From assembly GCA_964019135.1 (NCBI GenBank), contig OZ025260.1, positions 11,340,254-11,404,253 of the forward strand: a DNA stretch of 64,000 nt. Reading direction: 5' to 3'. Origin of the DNA: Arenicola marina (lineage: Eukaryota > Annelida > Polychaeta > Arenicolidae). Position numbers and translations under genes: made by a program. Below the pieces are notes generated by a model, which was given only the letters and a program-made list of their open reading frames with translations, ran no database searches and was not told where the DNA came from. This document shows positions 1 through 14,193 of the stretch, in pieces (position 1 is the stretch's first letter; each line of letters opens with the position of its first letter).

Positions 1-3000
1 CCAGACCTGAAAAACAACCACACAACGCCATGATCACCAGGCCTGGAAAACAACCACACACCGGCACGATCACCAGACCTAGAAAATAACCACACAATGA
101 CACGATCACCAGGCCTGGAAAACAACCACACAATGACACGATCACCAGGCCTGGAAAACAACAACACAACGACACGATCACCAGGCCTGGAAAACAACCA
201 CACAACGGCACGATCACCAGGCCTGGAAAACAACCACACAATGACACGATCACCAGGCCTGGAAAACAACAACACAACGACACGATCACTAAGCCTGGAA
301 AACAACCACACAATGACACGATCACCAGGCCTGGAGAACAACCACACAACGCCATGATCACCAGGCATGGAAAACAACCACACAATGACACGATCACCAG
401 GCCTGGAAAACAACCACACAATGACACGATCACCGGGCCTGGAAAACAACCACACAATGACACGATCACCAGGCCTGGAAAACAACCACACAACGGCACG
501 ATCACCGGGCCTGGAAAACAACCACACAATGACACGATCACCAGGCCTGGAAAACAACCACACAATGACACGATCACCAGGCCTGGAAAACAACAACACA
601 CCGGCACGATCACCAGACCTGGAAAACAACCACACAATGACACGATCACCAGGCCTGGAAAACAACCACACAATGACACGATCACCAGACCTGGAAAACA
701 ACAACACAACGACACGATCACTAAGCCTGGAAAACAACCACACAACGACACGATCACCAGGCCTAGAAAACAACCACACAACGGCACGATCACCAGGCCT
801 GGAAAACAATGACACAACGACACGATCACCAGGCCTGGAAAACAACCACACAACGACACGACCACCAGACCTGGAAAACAACCACACAACCACACGATCA
901 CCAGGCCTAGAAAACAACCACACAACGACACGACACGACCACCGGACCTGGAAAACAACCACACAACGACACGACCACCAGACCTGGAAAACAACCACAC
1001 AACGGCACGGTCACGAGGCCTGGAAAACAACCACACAACGGCACGATCACCTGGCCTGGAAAACAACCGCATAACGGCACGATCACCAGGCCTGGAAAAC
1101 AACCACACAACGACACGACCAGCAGACCTGGAAAACAACCACACAACGGCACGGTCACTAGGCCTGGAAAACAACCACACAACGACACGATCACCAGGCC
1201 TGGAAAACAACCACACAACGGCACGATCACCAGACCTGGAAAACAACCACACAACCACACGACCACCAGACCTGGAAAATAACCACACAACGACACGACC
1301 ACCAGACCTGGAAAACAACCACACAACGGCACGGTCACTAGGCCTGGAAAACAACCACACAACGACACGATCACCAGGCCTGGCAAACAACCACACAACG
1401 GCACGATCACCAGGCCTAGAAAACAACCACACAACGGCACGATCACCAGGCTTGGAAAACAACCACACAACGGCACGACCACCACACCTGGAAAACAACC
1501 ACACGACGGCACGATCACCAAGCCTGGAAAACAACCACACAACGACACGATCACCAGGCCTGAAAAACAACCACACAACGACACGATCACGAGGACTGGA
1601 AAACAACGACATAACGAAACGATCAAGAGGCCTGGAAAACAACCACACAACCGCACGACCAAAAGGCCTGGAAAACAACCACACAACGCCATGATCACCA
1701 GACCTGGAACACAACCACACAACGACACGATCACCAAGCCTGGAAAACAACCACACAACGACACGATCACCAGGCCTGGAAAACAACCACACAATGACAC
1801 GATCACCGGGCCTGGAAAACAACCACACAATGACACGATCACCAGGCCTGGAAAACAACCACACAACGGCACGATCACCGGGCCTGGAAAACAACCACAC
1901 AATGACACGATCACCAGGCCTGGAAAACAACAACACACCGGCACGATCACCAGACCTGGAAAACAACCACACAATGACACGATCACCAGGCCTGGAAAAC
2001 AACCACACAATGACACGATCACGAGGACTGGAAAACAACGACATAACGAAACGATCAAGAGGCCTGGAAAACAACCACACAACCGCACGACCAAAAGGCC
2101 TGGAAAACAACCACACAACGCCATGATCACCAGACCTGGAAAACAACCACACAATGACACGATCACCAGGCCTGGAAAACAACCACACAATGACACGATC
2201 ACCGGGCCTGGAAAACAACCACACAATGACACGATCACCAGGCCTGGAAAACAACCACACAACGGCACGATCACCGGGCCTGGAAAACAACCACACAATG
2301 ACACGGTCACGAGGCCTGGAAAACAACCACACAACGGCACGGTCACGAGGCCTGGAAAATAACCACACAACGACACGATCACCAAGGCTTGAAAACAACC
2401 ACACAACGACACGATCACCAGACCTGGAAAACAACCACACAACGACACGATCACCAGACCTGGAAAACAACCACACAACGACACGATCACCAGTCCTGGA
2501 AAACAACCACACAACGGCACGACCACCACACCTGGAAAACAACCACACGACGGCACGATCACCAACCTGGAAAACAACCACACAACGACACGATCACCAG
2601 GACTGGAAAACAACCACATAACGACACGATCACGAGGCCTGGAAAACAACCACACAACGACACGACCAAAAGGCCTGGAAAACAACCACGCAACGACACG
2701 ATCACCAGGCCTGGAAAACAACCACACAACGACACGACCACCAGACCTGGAAAACAACCACACAACGACACGATCACGAGGCCGGGAAAACAACCACACA
2801 ACCGCGCGATCAAAAGGCCTGGAAAACAACCACGCAACGACACAATCACCAGCTCTGGAAAACAACCACACAACGACACGATCACCAGGCCTGGAAAACA
2901 ACCACACAACGGCACGATCACCAGGCCTGGAAAACAACCACACAACGGCACGATCACCAGGCCTGGAAAACAACCACACACCGGCACGATCACCAGACCT

Positions 3001-6000
3001 AGAAAACAACCACACAACGACACGATCACCACGCCTGGAAAACAATCACACAACGACACGACCACCAGACCTGAAAAACAACCACACAACGCCATGATCA
3101 CCAGGCCTGGAAAACAACCACACACCGGCACGATCACCAGACCTAGAAAACAACCACACAATGACACGATCACCAGGCCTGGAAAACAACCACACAATGA
3201 CACGATCACCAGGCCTGGAAAACAACAACACAACGACACGATCACCAGGCCTGGAAAACAACCACACAACGGCACGATCACCAGACCTGGAAAACAACCA
3301 CACAACGACACGATCACCAGGCCTAGAAAACAACCACGCAACGGCACGATCACCAGGCCTGGAAAACAACCACACAATGACACGATCACCAGGCCTGGAA
3401 AACAACCACACAATGACACGATCACCGGGCCTGGAAAACAACCACACAATGACACGATCACCAGGCCTGGAAAACAACCACACAACGGCACGATCACCGG
3501 GCCTGGAAAACAACCACACAATGACACGATCACCAGGCCTGGAAAACAACAACACACCGGCACGATCACCAGACCTGGAAAACAACCACACAATGACACG
3601 ATCACCAGGCCTGGAAAACAACCACACAATGACACGATCACGAGGACTGGAAAACAACGACATAACGAAACGATCAAGAGGCCTGGAAAACAACCACACA
3701 ACCGCACGACCAAAAGGCCTGGAAAACAACCACACAACGCCATGATCACCAGACCTGGAAAACAACCACACAATGACACGATCACCAGGCCTGGAAAACA
3801 ACCACACAATGACACGATCACCGGGCCTGGAAAACAACCACACAATGACACGATCACCAGGCCTGGAAAACAACCACACAACGGCACGATCACCGGGCCT
3901 GGAAAACAACCACACAACGGCACGATCACCAGGCCTGGAAAACAACCACACAACGACACGATCACCAGGCCTGGAAAACAACCACACAACGGCACGATCA
4001 CCAGGCCTGGAAAACAACCACACAATGACACGATCACCAGGCCTGGAAAACAACAACACACCGGCACGATCACCAGACCTGGAAAACAACCACACAATGA
4101 CACGATCACCAGGCCTGGAAAACAACCACACAATGACACGATCACCAGACCTGGAAAACAACAACACAACGACACGATCACTAAGCCTGGAAAACAACCA
4201 CACAACGACACGATCACCAGGCCTAGAAAACAACCACACAACGGCACGATCACCAGGCCTGGAAAACAATGACACAACGACACGATCACCAGGCCTGGAA
4301 AACAACCACACAACGACACGACCACCAGACCTGGAAAACAACCACACAACCACACGATCACCAGGCCTAGAAAACAACCACACAACGACACGACACGACC
4401 ACCGGACCTGGAAAACAACCACACAACGACACGACCACCAGACCTGGAAAACAACCACACAACGGCACGGTCACGAGGCCTGGAAAACAACCACACAACG
4501 GCACGATCACCTGGCCTGGAAAACAACCGCATAACGGCACGATCACCAGGCCTGGAAAACAACCACACAACGACACGATCACCAGGCCTGGAAAACAACC
4601 ACACAATGACACGATCACCAGGCCTGGAAAACAACAACACACCGGCACGATCACCAGACCTGGAAAACAACCACACAATGACACGATCACCAGGCCTGGA
4701 AAACAACCACACAATGACACGATCACCAGACCTGGAAAACAACAACACAACGACACGATCACTAAGCCTGGAAAACAACCACACAACGACACGATCACCA
4801 GGCCTAGAAAACAACCACACAACGGCACGATCACCAGGCCTGGAAAACAATGACACAACGACACGATCACCAGGCCTGGAAAACAACCACACAACGACAC
4901 GACCACCAGACCTGGAAAACAACCACACAACCACACGATCACCAGGCCTAGAAAACAACCACACAACGACACGACACGACCACCGGACCTGGAAAACAAC
5001 CACACAACGACACGACCACCAGACCTGGAAAACAACCACACAACGGCACGGTCACGAGGCCTGGAAAACAACCACACAACGGCACGATCACCTGGCCTGG
5101 AAAACAACCGCATAACGGCACGATCACCAGGCCTGGAAAACAACCACACAACGACACGACCAGCAGACCTGGAAAACAACCACACAACGGCACGGTCACT
5201 AGGACTGGAAAACAACCACACAACGACACGATCACCAGGCCTGGAAAACAACCACACAACGGCACGATCACCAGACCTGGAAAACAACCACACAACCACA
5301 CGACCACCAGACCTGGAAAATAACCACACAACGACACGACCACCAGACCTGGAAAACAACCACACAACGGCACGGTCACTAGGCCTGGAAAACAACCACA
5401 CAACGACACGATCACCAGGCCTGGCAAACAACCACACAACGGCACGATCACCAGGCCTGGAAAACAACCACACAACGGCACCATCACCAGGCTTGGAAAA
5501 CAACCACACAACGGCACGACCACCACACCTGGAAAACAACCACACGACGGCACGATCACCAAGCCTGGAAAACAACCACACAACGACACGATCACCAGGC
5601 CTGAAAAACAACCACACAACGACACGATCACGAGGACTGGAAAACAACCACACAACCGCACGACCAAAAGGCCTGGAAAACAACCACACAACGCCATGAT
5701 CACCAGACCTGGAAAACAACCACACAACGACACGATCACCAAGCCTGGAAAACAACCACACAACGACACGATCACCAGGCCTGGAAAACAACGACACGAC
5801 GGCACGGTCACCAGGCCTGGAAAACAACCACACAACGACATGATCACCAGGCCTGGAAAACAACCACACAACCGCACGACCAAAAGGCCTGGAAAACAAC
5901 CACACAACGCCATGATCACCAGACCTGGAAAACAACCACACAACGACACGATCACCAAGCCTGGAAAACAACCACACAACGACACGATCACCAGGCCTGG

Positions 6001-8130
6001 AAAACAACGACACGACGGCACGGTCACCAGGCCTGGAAAACAACCACACAACGACATGATCACCAGGCCTGGAAAACAACCACACAACCGCACGACCAAA
6101 AGGCCTGGAAAACAACCACAAAACGACACGACCACCAGGCCTGGAAAACAACCGGACAACGACACGATCACCAGGCCTGGAAAACAACCACACAACGACA
6201 CGATCACCAGGCCTGGAAAACAACCTCACAACGACACGACCACCAGACCTGGAAAACAACCACACAACGACACGATCACGAGGCCTGGAAAACAACCACA
6301 CAACCGCACGATCAAAAGGCCTGGAAAACAACCACGCAACGACACAATCACCAGCTCTGGAAAACAACCACACGGCGGCACGATCACGAGGCCTGGAAAA
6401 CAACCACACCACCGCACGATGAAAAGGCCTGGAAAGCCGTTACATAATGGGACTATCACCAGGCCTGGAGAACAACCAGACAACGACACGATCACCAGGA
6501 CTGGAAAACAACCACACAACGGCACGACCACCAGACCTGGAAAACAACGACACGACGGCACGGTCACCAGGCCTGGAAAACAACCACACAACGACACGAT
6601 CACTAGGCCTGGAAAACAATGACACGACGACACGATCGCCAGGCCTGGAAAACAACCACACAACGACACGATCGCCAGGCCTGGAAAACAACCACAGAAC
6701 GACACGATCACCAGGCCTGGAAAACAACCACACAACGACACGATCACCAGGCCTGGAAAACAACCACACAACGACACGATCACCAGGCCTGGAAAACAAC
6801 CACACAACGACACGATCACCAGACCTGGAAAACAACCACACAACGACACGATCACGAGGCCTGGAAAACAACCACTTAACGGCACGATCACCAGGCCTGG
6901 AAAACAACCACACAACGGCACGGTCACCAGACCTGGAAAACAACCACACAACGACACGATCACCAGACCTGGAAAACAACCACACAACGGCACGATCACC
7001 AGGCCTGGAAAACAACCACACAACGACACGATCACCAGACCTGGAAAACAACCACACAACGACACGACCACCAGACCTGGAAAACAACCACACAACGACA
7101 CGATCACCAGACCTGGAAAACAACCACACAACGACACGACCACCAGACCTGGAAAACAATGACACAACGACACGATCACCAGACCTGGAAAACAACAACA
7201 CAACGACACGATCACGAGGCCTGGAAAACAACCACACCACCGCACGATGAAAAGGCCTGGAAAGCCGTTACATAATAGGACTATCACCAGGCCTGGAAAA
7301 CAACCACACAACGGCACGATCACCAGGCCTGGAGAACAACCAGACAACGACACGATCACCAGGACTGGAAAACAACCACACAACGACACGATCACCAGGC
7401 CTGGAAAACAATGACACAACGACACGATCATAGCACCTGGGAAACAACTACACAACGGCACGATCACCAGACCTGGAAAACAACCACACAACGACACGAT
7501 CACCAGGTCTTGAAAACAACCACACAATGACACGATCACCAGGCCTGGAAAACAACCACACAATGACACGATCACCAGGTCTGGAAAACAACAACACAAC
7601 GACACGATCACCAGGCCTGGAAAACAACCACACAACGACACGACCACGAGGCCTGAAAAACAACCACACAACGGCACGATCACCAGGCCTGGAAAACAAC
7701 CACACAATGACACGATCACCAGGTCTGGAAAACAACAACACAACGACACGATCACCAGGTCTTGAAAACAACCACACAACGACACGACCACCAGGCCTGG
7801 AAAACAACCACACAACCACACGATCACCAGGCCTGGAAAACAACCACACAACGACACGACACGACCACCAGACCTGGAAAACAACCACACAACGACACGA
7901 CCACCAGACCTGGAAAACAACCACACAACGGCACGGTCACGAGGCCTGGAAAACAACTACACAACGGCACGATCACCTGGCCTGGAAAACAACCACATAG
8001 CCGCACGGTCACGAGGCCTGGAAAACAACCACATAACGGCACGATCACCAGGCCTGGAAAACAACCACACAACGACACGATCACCTGGCCTGGAAAACAA
8101 CCACATAGCCGCACGGTCACGAGGCCTGGA
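1..8130. repeat. 36-bp minisatellite array, about 225 units
   Basis: A continuous head-to-tail array with a 36-base period, built around ccaggcctggaaaacaacca followed by a variable cacaacgacacgatca-type half. The left edge is cut by the window start. The unit is 12 codons long, so several frames on both strands stay open for hundreds of codons (for example a 12-residue period TRSPGLENNHTM on plus); these are by-products of the period. Higher-order structure is visible: a block of about 500 bases ending near 1074 recurs ending near 4534 and 5115, the sequence at 1-230 recurs from 3066, a 216-bp (six-unit) block at 5696-5911 is repeated at once at 5912-6127, and an odd variant (gccgttacataat) occurs at 6436 and again at 7264, exactly 23 units later. 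A few irregular units (for example near 931 and 4391) shift the frame, which argues against coding. Confidence 0.97.
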
Positions 8131-10550
8131 TGCCCTCAAATCCCTCCTCCGGATTCGCATTCAATTAATTGAGATAATGAACAGGGAATTGGTCCGATTG
8201 AAGAACAGGGAAACTATGTGCCATTAATAAATTCATGATTTTCCCGCTAGATATTAAATTAGAATATTGTTGGTTCAATGGTTGATGGGTGGTATAACAG
8301 AAATTGTGATACGTTTGCTACCAATCTGTGAATCCTCATTAACCATTTCATCCGGAGTTCTGTCCAGTATGTGTACCAAGCCCGGGTAGCTCCGAATGAT
8401 CCGTAATGCGAACACGCCTCTGAGGTTGAATTAATTGTACATTACCTCTTTGCAGTTGAATACCAAGGCTCGCTCTGTTTGAACTTCCATATGTCTGAAA
8501 TGTTTAAAATGCGCCTGGTTTATTATTCTACTCCATTTTAAAACACACATGCAAGGGCGGGTCCGGCGGGGGGTCCAGGGGGTCCCCCCCCCCGCCTCGA
8601 GGAAGAATGTCGTTTCTAATGCAAGATTTTAGGCCATTTGAGGCATGGACTTAACCCCCCTTTTTGAGGAAGAACGACCCCCCCACCCCTGGTCGCAAGC
8701 TTGGACCCCCACCCCCGGTCGCAAGCTTGCCCCCCGCCCCCCTTTTCAAACTCCTGGATCTTGGAACACATGGGCACTATTTTAGATGTAGCGACGCGTT
8801 ACCTTTGGCAGTGTCCACTGAAGCTTGGTGTGTAACCTATATCGTGCCATTACATGTAAGGGCGTAATTGCAAGGTTTAATTATCAATTAACTCTTATAC
8901 AGCAGGTCTAAAGATGGATGATTTACAATACCTGAGAAAACATTGTTTCGCAACCAGTCGATAGACCCACCAAAACGGATGTTCCAAACACGTTGATGAT
9001 CTAACAAGAAAAAGAAATAGCACAAAATTGTAAGCAAATTCCGACCATACATTTGGCGGAAAGCATGACAAATCAAAAAATCAAAAAAATCAAAAAATCA
9101 AAAATGTTAACGCGGGCAGCTTGGAAACCACTCCAGCCGAAAACAATAAGGGAGCCACATAAAAAACGGACATCTCATCCTATTGGTTGTAATGCAGCAC
9201 CAACCGGTTACAGTTAAACTAGAAGAGTTTCTTTTTGTGGTCAGGTGCCCATTTTCCTTGCGTCTGAGATCTAAGCATATAACTTTTCCAATTTAAGGTC
9301 TTAGGATGATAAAGGCAAACTTTATTAATAGTGGTAGTAATGCAGTCTACAACGAGACCCAACATTTGATTTAGGGTCTACACAAATTGGAAATATTGGT
9401 CAGAGCATGACCTGACATAATTACCCAAAACGGTTGGTTATGCTGTATAGGGCTATACAGTTATCGCGGGTTCTATTTCCGGTTTAGGTCTTTTGGGACC
9501 AACAAAAAAACACGTGCTATTAGAACGAGTGCGCATCACGCTGGTGCCTTGCTGCAGCTGCGTGACGCGCACTCATTGTAGTCAACGTTTGAGTGTTGGG
9601 AACCGGCCGGCTGCGCGGTTTCTGCGTGAAGAATCGAGTGGATGTGAAGCTACTTTTTGTTTGCTTTGGTACAGGCATTGCTCACTATAAAATCATTATC
9701 TAGTTAACGATAAGACATTTATCTCTACATTATGCATGTGGTCCGTTCGGAGAGACTGTTGATTGTATTTTGAGGCAAATCATCGATGTGTACATTTCTG
9801 CGACAAACGGAACACCATTGTCCTCGCCTGCTCAGTCCGTATAAGGAGCGTTTTTACATAACCATTGATACCGCGCACAGACATGCGAGTCATGATGATT
9901 ATTACGTCATACTATATGAAAAACCCTTCGCAGCACATTAGATCGCCTGACACTGACATTCGCTCATGAGACAACCGCATTCTGGTGTATTAACTGTCTA
10001 ACCGCTCATATATTACATACATCTACTCGGATGGTTGCAATTCTGATATGCACAGAACTTCAGTGGTTAGTTGTGCATCCAAGGACAGCTTTAGCCGATC
10101 TTGTCTCGTGAGGTCTCTATCAGATCCCGTGTGACTGTACAGAACTATTCTTACGCGTTCACTCACTCGCCCGGGAAGTCCCTTTGTTACTCGGGCCAGT
10201 TTCGGTAGAGGCGGCGCCGTCCGTGTAGACGTAAACTATCAACTTATCTTAGGATATTTTTTCTTTCTTTTTCAATGTTTCAGATGCATCAATTAAATTT
10301 CTGGCACCTGAATGCACAGTGTGAATATATGCAGCACATTTCATCCCTCAATTTATAAATGTTTTGCCGCAGGGCAAAAATACTCTCACTTTTACGGCAG
10401 AATGGCACACGCACTAATATGATTGACAAGAAATCAGGACAGTGAGTTTTTTTTTTAAACTTATGCCAAATTAAAAACGCATCAAATGACTGGGTCGTGA
10501 ACGACAGTAAACAGCGTGTGAGTGTGATACAACGAATTAGGCCGAAGAGG
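8131..10550. other. Non-coding spacer between two minisatellites
   Basis: Unique-looking sequence with no convincing exon. It contains a decayed MITE (listed separately), a short A-rich simple repeat with period about 8 (caaaaaat) near 9075-9105, and otherwise mixed AT-rich DNA. The short open frames here lack both splice-site support and protein-like composition. Confidence 0.6.
8553..8764. mobile_element. Decayed MITE with C/G-rich ends
   Basis: The left end reads aagggcgggtccgg followed by long G and C runs; the right part has cccctggtcgcaag twice and ends near actcctggatcttgg. The same cccctggtcgcaag-type segment and a similar end occur inside the better preserved element at 27094-27355, so the two look like copies of one non-autonomous family. 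The right end here is degenerate. No transposase is present. Confidence 0.5.
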
Positions 10551-13500
10551 AGGGTGGGCGGGCAGTGGGTGGGTGTAGAAGTGGGCGGGCAGTGGGTGGG
10601 TGTAGAGTGGGCGGGCAGTGGGTGGGTGTAGGGGTGGCCGGGCAGTGGGTGGGTGTAGAGTGGGCGGGCAGTGGGTGGGTGTAGGGGTGGCCGGGCAGTG
10701 GGTAGGTGTAGAGGTGGGCGGGCAGTGGGTGGGTGTAGAGGTGGGCGGGCAGTGGGTGGGTGTAGAAGTGGGCGGGCAGTGGGTGGGTGTAGAGGTGGCC
10801 GGGCAGTGGGTGGGTGTAGGGGTGGCCGGGCAGTGGGTGGGTGTAGAGTGGGCGGGCAGTGGGTAGGTGTAGGGGTGGCCGGGCAGTGGGTGGGTGTAGA
10901 GTGGGCGGGCAGTGGGTGGGTGTAGGGGTGGCCGGGCAGTGGGTAGGTGTAGAGGTGGGCGGGCAGTGGGTGGGTGTAGAGGTGGGCGGGCAGTGGGTGG
11001 GTGTAGAAGTGGGCGGGCAGTGGGTGGGTGTAGAGGTGGCCGGGCAGTGGGTGGGTGTAGGGGTGGCCGGGCAGTGGGTGGGTGTAGAGGTGGCCGGGCA
11101 GTGGGTGGGTGTAGAGGTGGCCGGGCAGTGGGTGGGTGTAGGGGTGGCCGGGCAGTGGGTGGGTGTAGGGGTGGCCGGGCAGTGGGTGGGTGTAGAGTGG
11201 GCGGGCAGGGGGTGGGTGTAGGGGTGGGCGGGCAGTGGGTGGGTGTAGAGTGGGCGGGCAGTGGGTGGGTGTAGGGGTGGCCGGGCAGTGGGTGGGTGTA
11301 GAGTGGGCGGGCAGTGGGTGGGTGTAGGGGTGGCCGGGCAGTGGGTGGGTGTAGAGTGGGCGGGCAGTGGGTGGGTGTAGGGGTGGCCGGGCAGTGGGTG
11401 GGTGTAGAGTGGGCGGGCAGTGGGTGGGTGTAGAAGTGGGCGGGCAGTGGGTGGGTGTAGGGGTGGGCGGGCAGTGGGTGGGTGTAGGGGTGGCCGGGCA
11501 GTGGGTGGGTGTAGAGGTGGCCGGGCAGTGGGTGGGTGTAGGGGTGGCCGGGCAGTGGGTGGTTGTAGAGGTGGCCGGGCAGTGGGTGGGTGTAGGGGTG
11601 GCCGGGCAGTGGGTGGTTGTAGAGGTGGCCGGGCAGTGGGTAGGTGTAGAGGTGGGCGGGCAGTGGGTGGGTGTAGAGGTGGCCGGGCAGTGGGTGGGTG
11701 TAGAGTGGGCGGGCAGTGGGTGGGTGTAGGGGTGGCCGGGCAGTGGGTAGGTGTAGAGGTGGCCGGGCAGTGGGTGGGTGTAGGGGTGGCCGGGCAGTGG
11801 GTGGGTGTAGAGGTGGCCGGGCAGTGGGTGGGTGTAGAGGTGGGCGGGCAGTGGGTGGGTGTAGAGTGGGCGGGCAGTGGGTGGGTGTAGGGGTGGCCGG
11901 GCAGTGGGTGGGTGTAGAGGTGGCCGGGCAGTGGGTGGGTGTAGGGGTGGCCGGGCAGTGGGTGGGTGTAGGGGTGGCCGGGCAGTGGGTGGGTGTAGAG
12001 GTGGCCGGGCAGTGGGTGGGTGTAGGGGTGGCCGGGCAGTGGGTGGGTGTAGGGGTGGCCGGGCAGTGGGTGGGTGTAGGGGTGGCCGGGCAGTGGGTGG
12101 GTGTAGGGGTGGCCGGGCAGTGGGTGGGTGTAGAAGTGGGCGGGCAGGTGGTGGTTGTAGAGGTGGCCGGGCAGTGGGTGGGTGTAGAGTTGGCGGGCAG
12201 TGGGTGGGTGTAGAAGTGGGCGGGCAGTGAGTGGGTGTAGAAGTGGGCGGGCAGTGGGTGGGTGTAGGGGTGGCCGGGCAGTGGGTGGGTGTAGAAGTGG
12301 GCGGGCAGGTGGTGGTTGTAGAGGTGGCCGGGCAGTGGGTGGGTGTAGAGTGGGCGGGCAGAGGGTGGGTGTAGAAGTGGGCGGGCAGTGAGTGGGTGTA
12401 GAAGTGGGCGGGCAGGGGGTGGGTATAGGGATGGGCGGGCAGTGGGTGGGTATAGGGGTGGCCGGGCAGTGGGTGGGTGTAGGGGTGGCCGGGCAGTGGG
12501 TGGTTGTAGAAGTGGGCGGGCAGTGGGTGGGTGTAGGGGTGGCCGGGCAGTGGGTGGTTGTAGAGGTGGCCGGGCAGTGGGTAGGTGTAGAGGTGGGCGG
12601 GCAGTGGGTGGGTGTAGAAGTGGGCGGGCAGTGGGTGGGTGTAGGGGTGGCCGGGCAGTGGGTGGTTGTAGAGGTGGCCGGGCAGTGGGTAGGTGTAGAG
12701 GTGGGCGGGCAGAGGGTGGGTGTAGAAGTGGGCGGGCAGTGAGTGGGTGTAGAAGTGGGCGGGCGGGGGGTGGGTATAGGGATGGGCGGGCAGTGGGTGG
12801 GTATAGGGGTGGCCGGGCAGTGGGTGGGTGTAGGGGTGGCCGGGCAGTGGGTGGGTGTAGAGGTGGGCGGGCAGTGGGTGGGTGTAGGGGTGGCCGGGCA
12901 GTGGGTGGGTGTAGGGGTGGCCGGGTAGTGGGTGGGTGTAAGAGTGGCCGGGCAGTAGGTGGGTGTAGAAGTGGGCGGGCAGTGGGTGGGTGTAGGGGTG
13001 GCCGGGCAGTGGGTGGGTGTAGAGGTGGCCGGGCAGTGGGTGGGTGTAGAGGTGGCCGGGCAGTGGGTGGTTGTAGGGGTGGCCGGGCAGTGGGTGGGTG
13101 TAGGGGTGGCCGGGTAGTGGGTGGGTGTAGGGGTGGCCGGGCAGTGGGTGGGTGTAGAGGTGGCCGGGCAGTGGGTGGGTGTAGGGGTGGCCGGGCAGTG
13201 GGTGGGTGTAGGGGTGGCCGGGTAGTGGGTGGGTGTAGAAGTGGGCGGGCAGTGGGTGGGTGTAGAAGTGGGCGGGCAGGGGGTGGGTGTAGAAGTGGGC
13301 TGGCAGTGGGTGGGTGTAGAAGTGGGCGGGCAGTGGATGGGTGTAGAAGTGGGCGGGCAGTGGGTGGGTGTACAAGTGGGCGGGCAGGGGGTGGGTGTAT
13401 AAGTGGGCAGGCAGTGGGTGGGTGTAGAAATGGGCGGGCAGTGGTTGGGTGTAGAAGTGGGCGGGCAGTGGGTGAGTGTAGGGGTGGCCGGGCAGTGGGT

Positions 13501-13786
13501 GGGTGTAGAAGTGGGCGGGCAGTGGGTGGGTGTAGGGGGGCCGGGCAGTGGGTGGGTGTAGGGGTGGCCGGGCAGTGGGTGGGCGTAGGGGTGGCCGGGC
13601 AGTGGGTGGGTGTATGGGCGGCAGGTCAGTGGGGGGTGTAGCAGTGGGCGGGCAGAGGGTGGGTGTAAAAGTGGGCGGGCAGTGGGTGGGTGTTAAAAGT
13701 GGGCGGGCAGTGGGTGGGTGTAGGGGTGGCCGGGCAGTGGGTGGGTGTAGGGGTGGCCGGGCAGTGGGTGGGTGTAGGGATGGCCG
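10551..13786. repeat. 27/26-bp G-rich minisatellite, about 120 units
   Basis: Head-to-tail array. The main unit is 27 bases (gtggccgggcagtgggtggg plus tgtaggg or tgtagag), and a second form one base shorter (gtagagtgggcggg) is scattered through the left half. Each plus-strand unit has four closely spaced G-runs (GGG-CAGT-GGG-T-GGG-TGTA-GGGG), which fits the usual G-quadruplex pattern. The 26-base units change the frame, so the minus-strand open frame jumps between a THPLPGHPY-type 9-residue period and its frame-shifted forms. That is not the behaviour of a maintained coding sequence. The array ends abruptly near 13786. Confidence 0.96.
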
Positions 13787-14193
13787 TAGTGCACGAGGAA
13801 GGTCAAAGGAAGGTCAGGAAGGGGAAGTCATAAGAGATTGCTCAACCAGCAAAACGTTCACAACGGCAGAATTACGTACGGCATGCGCGTCTGTCACAAA
13901 TGCACCATCAATATAGCTCGGTTTCACATTGTTATATGTTCGTATTACAATCACACATATGTCAACTGATATATATTTTGGAAACATATGTCCTATTGGC
14001 TTCAACATGCTATACGTTCTAGATACAGCAGATATGGTCCTCTCCCCTAACATATTTCCTTGGCTGTGATCGGCCCCATGAAAATCGGTCCGCCCTGATG
14101 AGACAACCCTTGCATGCTCTGAATCCGTCGTTTTGGGGATCGGACACATTTTCAGTCATTTTGGGGGTCGGACGCATTTTTATGGCTGTGATC
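13787..14193. other. Short unique spacer between arrays
   Basis: About 400 bases of unique sequence between the G-rich array and the next array. A nearly duplicated phrase containing ttttgggg(a/g)tcgga and gcattttt occurs at about 14131-14180. No gene or RNA is visible. Confidence 0.5.

Noticed and set aside
907..6412. Minus-strand frames of 400-800 codons (Val/Phe/Cys-rich and Arg/Trp-rich periodic) as membrane or secreted proteins
   Set aside because: They overlap each other in different frames, follow the 36-base period exactly and are interrupted wherever a unit is irregular. No start context or splice sites.
1..8130. CRISPR array
   Set aside because: The repeats are contiguous with no unique spacers, and the context is a eukaryotic intron-containing genome.
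10289..13375. 1028-codon minus-strand frame as a proline/histidine-rich protein
   Set aside because: It changes repeat register at each 26-base unit, and its non-repeat tail (10289-10540) has no protein-like features.
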